Part shown: piece after piece, positions 16,637-24,006 of the stretch
How positions within the stretch are numbered: position 1 is the first letter of the stretch
How the letters are laid out: each line of letters starts with the position of its first letter
Source: Bacteroidales bacterium
Lineage (GTDB): Bacteria; Bacteroidota; Bacteroidia; Bacteroidales; ML635J-15
Direction of reading: 5' to 3'
Assembly: GCA_023228725.1 (NCBI GenBank)
Contig: JALOAQ010000038.1
Location: forward strand, 1 to 24,532
Length of the DNA: 24,532 nucleotides
Made by a program: the position numbers and the translations under genes
The notes under the pieces: model-generated
Databases searched by the model: none
The model's input: only the letters and a program-made list of their open reading frames with translations
Told to the model about the DNA's origin: nothing

Positions 16637-18496
16637 TTAATAATTAAAATATCCGTCTTTAATAATTTTTAAATTTGATTCATAAGTAATTCTGACTTTT
16701 GGAATTTTCATTCTGTATGCAGATTTTAAAATTCTTTCTGCGATTTCTTTTACAGGAATTAATTTTTTTTGTCTAATACTTGATAATGACATATTTATTT
16801 GAGTTTTGTCGAGTTTAGACATCATACCTGAATCAACAATCCCTGGGAGATAATAAACACAATTTATATTTTTATCATAAACTTTTGTTGCTAATGAACC
16901 TGCATAAGCTCTCAAAGCTCGTTTCGAAGCCACATAGCTTGCAGAACCGGGAAATTGAGCATCTTCGCCTACTGAACCAGTTATTACAATGCTTTCGCTA
17001 ATAATTTCAGAAAATTTGTTGCATAAGTTTTTTGTTGAAAAATAATTTGCATTTAAAACTTTTTCAAATTCTAAATTTGAAACTTCGCTTGCTTTACTTA
17101 GTGAACCTGTAATTGCATGGCTAACAATTAAATAGTTGATTTTGCTGAATTTTGTTTTTATTTTTAAAAACAAGCTTTCAATTTGAGTTATATCTGTTAA
17201 ATCGGCTTGTACAAGCTCAATGTTTACATTATAATTTTTCAGGATTTCGTTTTTTATTTCTTCAATTTTATTTCTATTAGAATTATAGTGTAAAATTAGA
17301 TTTCCACCTTTTTCTGCTGTTTTTATTGCTATTTCTCTTCCAATTCCACCGCTAGCACCACTTATAAAAACAGTTTTGTTTTCCAGTTCAGCTTTTGTAA
17401 AAGATTTTGGAATTTTATTAGGAATTATATATGCAAATCCACCAAATTCTCCTCCTAATCCTGCAACAGAAGCAATTATTTTATCACCTGAATTTAAAGA
17501 CTTATTTTCTGTTAATAAACTCAAACAGGCCGGAACAGAAGCACCGCTTAGGTTTCCATAATTAATCTGAATTTCTTTAAAAACTTTTTCTTTATTAATT
17601 CCAATTTTCTCAGTAACTGAATCTACAATTGCATTTCCTGTTTGGTGTGGAATAAAATATTTTAAATCATTAATATCCCAATTGCTTTCTTTAAGAATCT
17701 TATTAAAAGTGTTTGAAATATTTGGAACTGCACGACTTTTTACCATTCTAGGATTCATAAAAAGATCTCCGTTTTGGTCTGCACCTAAAAAATCAAGCAT
17801 TTTACTGTCTTCGCCGTTAGTAATATAAATCAAGCCTTGTTTAGAATTTGTTTGTATTTTACTTAAAACTACTGCTGCTGCTGAATCTCCAAAACTTGCA
17901 AAAGGAACAAAATCTTTTGTGTTTGGCAATAAAGCCGACATAACTTCTGTGTGCGCGATTATTATGTTTTTTGCTTCAGGATGCTGTTTAAAATACAATA
18001 TAGCGTTTTCTAAATTAATATTAAAACCAACACAAGCAGAAGTTAATGAATAGCAAGGAGTTTGATTATCTATGTCGGTAAAATAAGCTTTGGTAAATTC
18101 TGCAATGCCAGGTGCAAATTGTGTTTGAGTGGCAGAACTTACAAACCAAGCATCTATTTCGTTGCCATTTAACTTAGTTTTTTCTAAAAGTTTTTCTATT
18201 GCATTAACACATAAATCTAAGGAATTTTCGGCTTCTTCATATTTATGAGTTGTTGGCGGAAAAGATACAACATGAAATCTTTTGTAAAATCCCATAATAT
18301 TTCCCACCATATAGTCGAAAGCTGAAGTTTTAGGCTGCTTTTTTATAAATTCTTGATAATCTTCCGACTTTTCTACTCTTTCATAATCAAAGCCTTCTAG
18401 ATACGATGACTTTATCTGCTTTTCTATTTCATCATTTGTAATTTCGTGTTCAGCTAAAACAAATGATATTCCTTTGAAAATATAACTATCTTTCAT
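16637..18496 (-). CDS. KAS III condensing enzyme fused to an SDR ketoreductase domain (paralogue B)
   Basis: A 619-residue paralogue of the downstream gene. The KAS III domain (1-360) has Cys155 (TSACVGF), His284 (IPHQTGN) and Asn315 (YGNLSGA). Compared with E. coli FabH (Cys112) there are about 43 extra residues before the nucleophile, including the shared GNIMGFY and FPPT motifs, which suggests a remodelled substrate entrance. The C-terminal SDR domain (373-619) looks complete: SGASGGIG (379-386), ADLTD (431-435), Ser508, and Tyr521/Lys525 in YVASK. It could therefore make a beta-ketoacyl thioester and reduce it to the beta-hydroxy form with NAD(P)H. Its start overlaps the hydratase stop by four bases (ATGA type), indicating translational coupling. 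The neighbouring hydratase could then dehydrate the product. A fused FabH-FabG-like protein differs from the usual separate enzymes. The acyl chain and carrier are unknown. Confidence 0.88.
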   Translation of the reverse strand: MKDSYIFKGISFVLAEHEITNDEIEKQIKSSYLEGFDYERVEKSEDYQEFIKKQPKTSAFDYMVGNIMGFYKRFHVVSFPPTTHKYEEAENSLDLCVNAIEKLLEKTKLNGNEIDAWFVSSATQTQFAPGIAEFTKAYFTDIDNQTPCYSLTSACVGFNINLENAILYFKQHPEAKNIIIAHTEVMSALLPNTKDFVPFASFGDSAAAVVLSKIQTNSKQGLIYITNGEDSKMLDFLGADQNGDLFMNPRMVKSRAVPNISNTFNKILKESNWDINDLKYFIPHQTGNAIVDSVTEKIGINKEKVFKEIQINYGNLSGASVPACLSLLTENKSLNSGDKIIASVAGLGGEFGGFAYIIPNKIPKSFTKAELENKTVFISGASGGIGREIAIKTAEKGGNLILHYNSNRNKIEEIKNEILKNYNVNIELVQADLTDITQIESLFLKIKTKFSKINYLIVSHAITGSLSKASEVSNLEFEKVLNANYFSTKNLCNKFSEIISESIVITGSVGEDAQFPGSASYVASKRALRAYAGSLATKVYDKNINCVYYLPGIVDSGMMSKLDKTQINMSLSSIRQKKLIPVKEIAERILKSAYRMKIPKVRITYESNLKIIKDGYFNY

Positions 18497-19278
18497 ACTT
18501 TGTTTCTCTTTTCAAAAAATTGTTTAATTCTTTCTTTTCCGTCTGTTTGCAATACAGATGAAAATTCTCTTGCTTCCATTTCTAACAATTCGTTTACATC
18601 TAAAAACATTGAACTAATTAAAATCTTTTTTATTGCTCTTAATGATTGCGAACTTTTTGTACAAAGTAATTTTGCAAATTTTTCAGTTTCTATCATTAAT
18701 TCATCGGACTTATAAATTTTTTGTACAAATCCCTTTTCCAAAGCTTTTTCAATTGGAATTTGGTTTCCTGTAAACAAATAATAAGCGGAATCAGCCAAAG
18801 AAAAATATTTAGAAAACATGCAAATTCCGCCTGCTGCTGGAATTAGTCCTATATCTGATTCGGGTAAACGCAAAATTGTATTTTCTCCTGCAAATCTAAT
18901 ATCGCAATGTAAAGCTAATTCCAAGCCACCGCCAAGCACATATCCGTCTAAAGCTGCAATTACGGGAATTTCTAAATTTTGCAAACCAGAATAAACTCTT
19001 TGCAGTCTTAAACACATTGCAAGACCTAAATCGTAATCGGCAGCAGCAATTTCGTTAAGTTCGCCACCTGCAGAAAAAACATCTTTGCTAACACTTGAAA
19101 TAATTAGTACTTTTAAATCATAATTTATTGAAATATAATTAATTACATCTTCAAATTCATCAAAAAATAATTGACTTAATGTATTTAGTTTTTTAGGATT
19201 ATTTAATTTTAGATAAGCTATATTATCTTCAATCTCAAAAATTATCGTTTTGTAATTCATATTAAAATTATTCAGCAT
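18493..19278 (-). CDS. Enoyl-CoA hydratase/isomerase (crotonase) family protein
   Basis: A 261-residue crotonase-fold enzyme. The oxyanion-hole segments are VFSAGGELNEI (67-77) and LGGGLELALHCD (115-126). Both acid/base residues of classical hydratases are kept at the normal 20-residue spacing: Glu120 (LELA) and Glu140 (LPESDIG). IPAAGG replaces the usual PGAGGTQ. This favours reversible hydration/dehydration of enoyl thioesters over a decarboxylase or isomerase role. Wedged between a metallopeptidase and two KAS III-SDR genes, it is well placed to dehydrate a beta-hydroxyacyl product of paralogue B. The first ATG overlaps the peptidase gene by 11 bases; a second ATG at 19260 (Met7) would give a start just after that stop and is also plausible. 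Substrate is unproven. Confidence 0.88.
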   Translation of the reverse strand: MLNNFNMNYKTIIFEIEDNIAYLKLNNPKKLNTLSQLFFDEFEDVINYISINYDLKVLIISSVSKDVFSAGGELNEIAAADYDLGLAMCLRLQRVYSGLQNLEIPVIAALDGYVLGGGLELALHCDIRFAGENTILRLPESDIGLIPAAGGICMFSKYFSLADSAYYLFTGNQIPIEKALEKGFVQKIYKSDELMIETEKFAKLLCTKSSQSLRAIKKILISSMFLDVNELLEMEAREFSSVLQTDGKERIKQFFEKRNKV

Positions 19279-20566
19279 AAAAATTAATTATTTCATTTAT
19301 AGCTCTTTGACAAACAGGGCAAAATTCTGTTCCAAGAGATTTCATTTTACAATTTATATAAGGTCTGTAAATTCCTTTTGCTTGATAACCAGCTCCTTCA
19401 TAAACTCCAATAGTTTTAAAATTTAATGAATTTACAGGAGTTGGAATTGGCGTATCATCATCAAGCATATTTTTCCATTTTGAATCAAAATCCACCAATG
19501 TTGTTAAATTTGCTTGATATGGCTCTGTATTTTTATTATAAATTTCTTCGTACGAAACCTCGTCTTCGTAATATTCGTCTCCTAATGCAGCCAAAGAATG
19601 CCCAAGTTCGTGGACAAAAACTTCATTTTTATAAGGATTTTTTGCACTTGTAATATTCCAAAAATTATAAATTCCTCCGCCACCGTAAATATCTGTATTT
19701 ACAAGAATACAAATTTGGTCGCAGGGAGCCAAACTCGCATAATCTCTAAGAGAATGATAATCGCTTGTAGTTAAATATCTTTCAGAGCCAAAAGTATAGA
19801 AATTTGTATTTAAAGCTGTGGATTTCCAAATTTTATCTTGTGGAATATCAGTGCCACTTTCCAAAGAAATTGCCGCCACAGCCCAAATGTTGATTTTTTC
19901 TTTATTGCTGTTAAATGGCTCTGTGTCAAATAAATAATCAGATATTTGTTTTACGTTTTTGTAAAAATCATTAATTTCATTTTTAGTATATCCATCACCA
20001 ACAAAAACTAAATCCAAGGCATTTTCAGGCTTAGATTTTACATGAATTTCTTTTATTTCGGCTTCTAGCTTTTGCTCATAATTTATAGTTAAATCATTTG
20101 GATTAATTTCCATTTCAAAAATTTTCTTAAAACTATTATCTTCAAACTGCCGACTTAGAAGCTCAACTTTAATATTATTTTTTGGAAAAGGAATAATTAA
20201 AGATTCAGGAAAGCCACGATTTAGAGTTTTTGCTTCTTCTGTAAATTGCCATTCTTCAAAAAGCGAACAAAAACCGTAAGAATAAATTAAAGTTTTAGTT
20301 TTTGCATCATAAACTTTTACCAAATAACTTCCGTACTCAAATTTATCAATTAAATTCTTTTTTCTGCCACCCCAATGTTTTTCAAATTTTAATTCTTTAA
20401 ATAAAATTTGTTCAGTTTTGCTTGTCCCAGTGTGATAGTAGTCAATTCGTAAGCCATTATTTTTAAACCATTTATCAAAATTATTTTGGGCATATATATT
20501 TGAATTTGCTAAAAATATACTTGTTAATATGATTATGTTGAGAAAAACTTTATAAATAGTTTTCAT
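19268..20566 (-). CDS. Secreted M64-type (IgA peptidase family) zinc metallopeptidase
   Basis: A 432-residue exported protein. Residues 1-27 are a signal peptide with likely cleavage at IYAQ. An N-terminal beta-rich domain (about 30-165; YHTGTSKTEQI, GSYLVKVYDAKT) resembles the M64 N-terminal domain. The peptidase domain contains LVFVGDGYT (186-194) and FVHELGHSLAALGDEYY (317-333), giving the zinc-binding HExxH as His319, Glu320 and His323, with Asp330 as a candidate third ligand. A C-terminal CPVCQRA pair of Cys and Cys373-region residues may form disulphides. Family knowledge: M64 includes IgA-cleaving Clostridium peptidases, but most Bacteroidota members have unknown targets, so IgA cleavage should not be assumed. 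It heads the operon with the hydratase and KAS III-SDR genes. There is no lipobox or sorting domain. Confidence 0.87.
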   Translation of the reverse strand: MKTIYKVFLNIIILTSIFLANSNIYAQNNFDKWFKNNGLRIDYYHTGTSKTEQILFKELKFEKHWGGRKKNLIDKFEYGSYLVKVYDAKTKTLIYSYGFCSLFEEWQFTEEAKTLNRGFPESLIIPFPKNNIKVELLSRQFEDNSFKKIFEMEINPNDLTINYEQKLEAEIKEIHVKSKPENALDLVFVGDGYTKNEINDFYKNVKQISDYLFDTEPFNSNKEKINIWAVAAISLESGTDIPQDKIWKSTALNTNFYTFGSERYLTTSDYHSLRDYASLAPCDQICILVNTDIYGGGGIYNFWNITSAKNPYKNEVFVHELGHSLAALGDEYYEDEVSYEEIYNKNTEPYQANLTTLVDFDSKWKNMLDDDTPIPTPVNSLNFKTIGVYEGAGYQAKGIYRPYINCKMKSLGTEFCPVCQRAINEIINFYAE

Positions 20567-20596
20567 ATTTGTTTTCTTTCATTATTTTTATAGCTA

Positions 20597-20604
20597 CAAA
20601 TTTA
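20597..20604 (-). promoter_or_regulatory. Candidate -7 element of the peptidase-hydratase-KAS III operon
   Basis: The minus strand reads TAAATTTG (TAnnTTTG) 30 bases upstream of the peptidase ATG, inside the 50-base divergent gap before the channel gene. No -33 TTTG is present at the expected spacing. Confidence 0.35.
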
Positions 20605-20616
20605 TATAAATATTTG

Positions 20617-21885
20617 ATGAAAATGAATTTTTACGCTATCATTATATCTTTAAAAGATTGGTTGTTGAATCATGGTTTAAGTTTATCTTATGTAAACTTG
20701 ATTAGTTCCTTGATTGTGTTGACTTGTATTATAATTATTAGTTTGCTGTCAAATTATATTACAAAGACAATTTTATTGGCAGTAATTAAAAAATTTGTTA
20801 AGAAAACAAAAAACACTTGGGATGATATTTTATTTGAGAAAAAAGTATTCCATAAAATATCCCAATTAGTACCTATATTAATTGTTTACTATTCTATTGA
20901 AATTGCTTTTATGGATTATGAATGGGCAATTTTACTTGTTAAAAAACTTACTGTTTTATATTTGATTGTATTAATTGTGAGAATAATTTTCTCATTTTTA
21001 AGTGCAGTTAATGATATTTATAATCAGAATGTTGGAAGTAAAAAAGGAACAAGTATAAAAAGCTATATCCAAGTAGTAAAAATATTTGTTTTTATAATTG
21101 CCACAATATTTGCTTTATCATATTTGCTAAATAAAGAAGTTGGTTATTTTATTACCGGTTTAGGTGCTATGACTGCAATTTTAATGTTAGTTTTTAAAGA
21201 TTCTATAATGGGCTTGGTAAGTGGAATTCAGCTAAGCACAAACGATATGGTTAGAATTGGAGATTGGATAAGTATGGAAGACAGAAATGCTGACGGAACT
21301 GTTATAGAAGTTAGCTTAAATACTGTAAAAGTTCGTAATTTTGATAATACGATTTCTACTATTCCAACTTATGCCTTAGTTTCTGAGAGTTTTAGCAATT
21401 GGAGAGGAATGGAGGAGTCGGGTGGCAGAAGAATAAAACGCTCAGTAAAAATCGATATGACATCAGTAAAGTTTTGTGATAAGGAATTATTAGACCGCTT
21501 ATCAAAAATTCATTTATTAAAAGATTATATCAAGGAAAAAAGAGCTGAAATAGACGCATTTAATAAAGCTCATGATTTTGATACAAGTGTTTTGGCTAAT
21601 GGGCGAAGGTTGACAAATTTAGGTAGTTTTAGAATATATATGACTGAATATTTAAAGGCTAATGAGAATATAAGTAAAGATATGACATTGATTGTTAGGC
21701 AATTAGAGCCAACTCAAAATGGTTTGCCTATGGAAATATATACTTTTAGTGCTTTAAAAGCTTGGGTTGATTACGAAAGAGTACAAGCTGATATTTTTGA
21801 TCATATTTTTGCTGTTCTTCCAGAATTTGATTTAAGAGTTTATCAAGCTCCAAGTGGAGATGATTTTAGAAGAAGATTAGATTAA
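20617..21885 (+). CDS. YbdG-type (MscS family) mechanosensitive ion channel
   Basis: A 422-residue inner-membrane protein from the chosen ATG. Hydrophobic segments lie at about 27-46, 81-99, 109-131 and 153-171, then the pore-lining helix at about 174-206 with ITGLGAMTAILMLVFKDSIMGL and GIQLSTNDM. The beta domain follows with GDWISM, DGTVIEV, TVKVRN, DNTISTIP and the SGGRRIKRS motif, and the C-terminal part keeps KDMTLIVRQLEP, NGLPMEIY and QADIFDHIFA. These motifs follow E. coli YbdG (miniconductance channel) closely. Family members open under membrane tension to release solutes in osmotic downshock. The frame extends upstream to a TTG at 20569, only two bases from the divergent peptidase gene. 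I prefer the ATG at 20617 because it leaves a 50-base divergent gap; an ATG at 20623 is also possible. Confidence 0.92.
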   Translation: MKMNFYAIIISLKDWLLNHGLSLSYVNLISSLIVLTCIIIISLLSNYITKTILLAVIKKFVKKTKNTWDDILFEKKVFHKISQLVPILIVYYSIEIAFMDYEWAILLVKKLTVLYLIVLIVRIIFSFLSAVNDIYNQNVGSKKGTSIKSYIQVVKIFVFIIATIFALSYLLNKEVGYFITGLGAMTAILMLVFKDSIMGLVSGIQLSTNDMVRIGDWISMEDRNADGTVIEVSLNTVKVRNFDNTISTIPTYALVSESFSNWRGMEESGGRRIKRSVKIDMTSVKFCDKELLDRLSKIHLLKDYIKEKRAEIDAFNKAHDFDTSVLANGRRLTNLGSFRIYMTEYLKANENISKDMTLIVRQLEPTQNGLPMEIYTFSALKAWVDYERVQADIFDHIFAVLPEFDLRVYQAPSGDDFRRRLD

Positions 21886-21906
21886 AGCTAAGTTGTTAAG
21901 TTAGCT
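21886..21906 (+). other. Short hairpin directly after the channel gene
   Basis: AGCTAA (21886-21891) and TTAGCT (21901-21906) form a 6-bp inverted repeat immediately after the stop codon. No T-run follows, so it is not a convincing terminator, though it might protect the 3' end. Confidence 0.25.
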
Positions 21907-21957
21907 CAGATTAAGTAATATTTAAGAAAATATTTAATAAATTTTTAGCTATAAAAT

Positions 21958-21984
21958 AAAAAAGCCTCAACTTTTAGTGAGGCT
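21958..21984 (-). terminator. Intrinsic terminator of tRNA-Phe
   Basis: Read on the minus strand, AGCCTCA pairs with TGAGGCT across an 8-base loop and is followed by six T and further T/A-rich sequence. The stem begins one base after the tRNA discriminator base, so the transcript ends almost at the mature 3' end. Confidence 0.85.
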
Positions 21985-21985
21985 G

Positions 21986-22058
<73 letters not shown>

Positions 22059-22070
22059 CAAATCGGACTG

Positions 22071-22101
22071 CAAAAATAGGGTATTTTTTTTATTCTCCAA
22101 A
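22071..22101 (-). promoter_or_regulatory. Bacteroidota-type promoter of tRNA-Phe
   Basis: On the minus strand: TTTG (22101-22098), a 19-base spacer, then TATTTTTG (22078-22071), a full -33/-7 match. The -7 box ends 12 bases before the mature tRNA 5' end, leaving a leader of only a few bases. Confidence 0.78.
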
Positions 22102-22169
22102 AGATTTTTGAAAAATATTTTTAAAAGTTTTCAATATGTTGATTTTCAAAGCTTTTTCGTGCAAAAATT

Positions 22170-23891
22170 TTAGAAATTAATCATAGTTTCTATTATTTTA
22201 TCGATTTTTTTCTGTAATTCAATGGTTTTTTGAGCATATTCTTCTTTGTTTTTTAGTTTATCGTGAACAGATACGTAAAATTTAATTTTTGGTTCAGTAC
22301 CCGAAGGTCTAACTGTTATTTTTGTTCCGTCAACTAAATCAAATTGCAAAACATTAGATTTTGGCAGGCTTATTTCATACCTTAAATCACTTATTTTATC
22401 AATAGTGCTTCCTTTTTCAAAATCATGAACTAAGGCTATATTTACACCATTTATTGATTCCGGGGTTTGGTATCTGAACTTTTCCATCATTTTTTGAATT
22501 TCTTCCAAACCATCTTTACCAGTTTTTGTTAAAGATTTTAAACCTTCTAAATAATATCCAAATTTTATGTAAATATCAATTAATAATTCATCTAAACTTA
22601 TATTTTGATTTTTTGCCCAAGCAGTAACTTCTGCCATAAGCATACATGACATAACCGCATCTTTGTCTCTAACAAATTCGCCAGCCAAAAATCCATAACT
22701 TTCTTCGCCACCACCAATAAAAGTTGTTTTGCCATAATTTTTTTCAATTATTTCGGCAATATATTTAAAACCAGTTAAAACATCATAAGATTTTACATTG
22801 TAATATTTTGCTATTACAGATAATAATTCTGTGGTAACAATTGTTTTAACAATATATTCCTTGCCTTTTAGTTTTCCTTTTTTTTGCCATTCTTCTAAAA
22901 GATAAAAAATTAAAATAGAGGCAGTTTGATTTCCATTTAAGAGCATATAATCTCCATTTTTTTTACGAATTACTATGCCCAATCTGTCGCCGTCAGGGTC
23001 GGTTCCCATAACAATATCAGCTTTGATTTTTTTTGCTTTTTCTATTGCCATACTTAAAGCTGTTTCTTCTTCAGGATTTGGCGAAACAACTGTTGGAAAA
23101 TTGCCGTCAACAATTGCTTGTTCTTCAACAATATTTATGTCGCTAAAACCAACTTTTTGTAAGGCTTTTGGTAAAATGTCAACAGTTGAACCATGGATAG
23201 GAGTGAAGACAATTTTTAAATTTGACTTTTTTATTTCTTCAGGATTTAAACTGATTTCTGCAAGTTTGTTTATATATGCGTTATCAATATTTTCGCCAAT
23301 AATTTCTATGTTTTTTAAACTATCATCAAATTTCACCTGTGATATATCTGAAATTTCTCTTACTTCATTAATAATTCCAACATCATGAGGATTTATAATT
23401 TGTCCGCCATCTTGCCAATAAACTTTATATCCATTATATTCTTTTGGGTTGTGTGAAGCTGTAATAACAATTCCAGACTGACATTTTAAATGTCTAATAG
23501 TAAAAGAAAGTTCAGGTGTAGGACGTAAACTGTCGAACAAATACACTTTTATCCCATTTGCAGATAAAACTGAAGCAGAAATTTTAGCAAAATATTCTGA
23601 ATTATTTCTGCAATCGTATGCTATTGCACATTTTATTTTAGTATTTGGAAATTGTTTTAATAAATAATTGCTCAAAGCCTGAGTACTCATTCCAACTGTA
23701 TATTTATTCATTCTATTAGTACCAACCCCCATAATTCCACGTAAACCGCCGGTACCAAATTCTAAATCTTTATAAAAAGATTCAGTTAAAAGCTCCTTGT
23801 CGCTTTCTATCATACGTTTTACTTCTTCACGAGTTTCTTTGTCATAGCTTGGACTTAACCATTTTCTTGCTTTTATAATTATATTTTCCAT
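22170..23891 (-). CDS. Phosphoglucomutase/phosphomannomutase (alpha-D-phosphohexomutase)
   Basis: A 573-residue four-domain phosphohexomutase that moves phosphate between C1 and C6 of hexoses, linking glycolysis to sugar-nucleotide, glycogen and envelope polysaccharide synthesis. The early FGTGGLRG (45-52) binds phosphosugar. The active-site loop ITASHNPKEYNGYK (143-156) carries the phosphoserine Ser146. The Mg loop is DPDGDR (298-303). The sugar-selectivity loop is GGGEESYGF (393-401), and the phosphate-binding loop RPSGTEPKIK is at 528-537. Length and the GEES loop fit the PgcA/PGM2-like branch that uses glucose or mannose phosphates; the exact sugar cannot be fixed from sequence. It follows the kinase-like gene on the same strand after 115 bases without a clear terminator, so co-transcription is possible. 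Confidence 0.94.
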   Translation of the reverse strand: MENIIIKARKWLSPSYDKETREEVKRMIESDKELLTESFYKDLEFGTGGLRGIMGVGTNRMNKYTVGMSTQALSNYLLKQFPNTKIKCAIAYDCRNNSEYFAKISASVLSANGIKVYLFDSLRPTPELSFTIRHLKCQSGIVITASHNPKEYNGYKVYWQDGGQIINPHDVGIINEVREISDISQVKFDDSLKNIEIIGENIDNAYINKLAEISLNPEEIKKSNLKIVFTPIHGSTVDILPKALQKVGFSDINIVEEQAIVDGNFPTVVSPNPEEETALSMAIEKAKKIKADIVMGTDPDGDRLGIVIRKKNGDYMLLNGNQTASILIFYLLEEWQKKGKLKGKEYIVKTIVTTELLSVIAKYYNVKSYDVLTGFKYIAEIIEKNYGKTTFIGGGEESYGFLAGEFVRDKDAVMSCMLMAEVTAWAKNQNISLDELLIDIYIKFGYYLEGLKSLTKTGKDGLEEIQKMMEKFRYQTPESINGVNIALVHDFEKGSTIDKISDLRYEISLPKSNVLQFDLVDGTKITVRPSGTEPKIKFYVSVHDKLKNKEEYAQKTIELQKKIDKIIETMINF

Positions 23892-24006
23892 AAAAGTTTT
23901 TTTGTAAAGTTAATTTATTTTTGAGAATAATAATAATAAAATTTGTGAACAAAAGTTGAAAATGTTCTTTTATTTTCTGAATTTCTAAGTTAAAAACAGA
24001 CTTATT

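Noticed and set aside
14824..18496. KAS III paralogues as HMG-CoA synthase-like beta-branching enzymes, suggested by the adjacent crotonase-fold gene
   Set aside because: The active site has the FabH Cys-His-Asn pattern (PHQTGN, YGNxSGA) rather than the Glu-Cys-His pattern of HMG-CoA synthases, and only one crotonase gene is present.
19268..20566. Calling the M64-type peptidase an IgA-cleaving virulence factor
   Set aside because: The family name comes from a few clostridial members; nothing in this sequence shows IgA specificity.
20569..20616. Longer N-terminus for the channel starting at TTG 20569
   Set aside because: It would leave two bases between divergent genes and needs a rare start codon, while an ATG at 20617 opens directly before the YbdG-like N-terminus.
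22975..23388. 137-codon frame antisense to the phosphohexomutase gene, and similar antisense frames elsewhere
   Set aside because: They lie opposite strongly conserved coding sequence and have no recognisable domains, so they are shadows.
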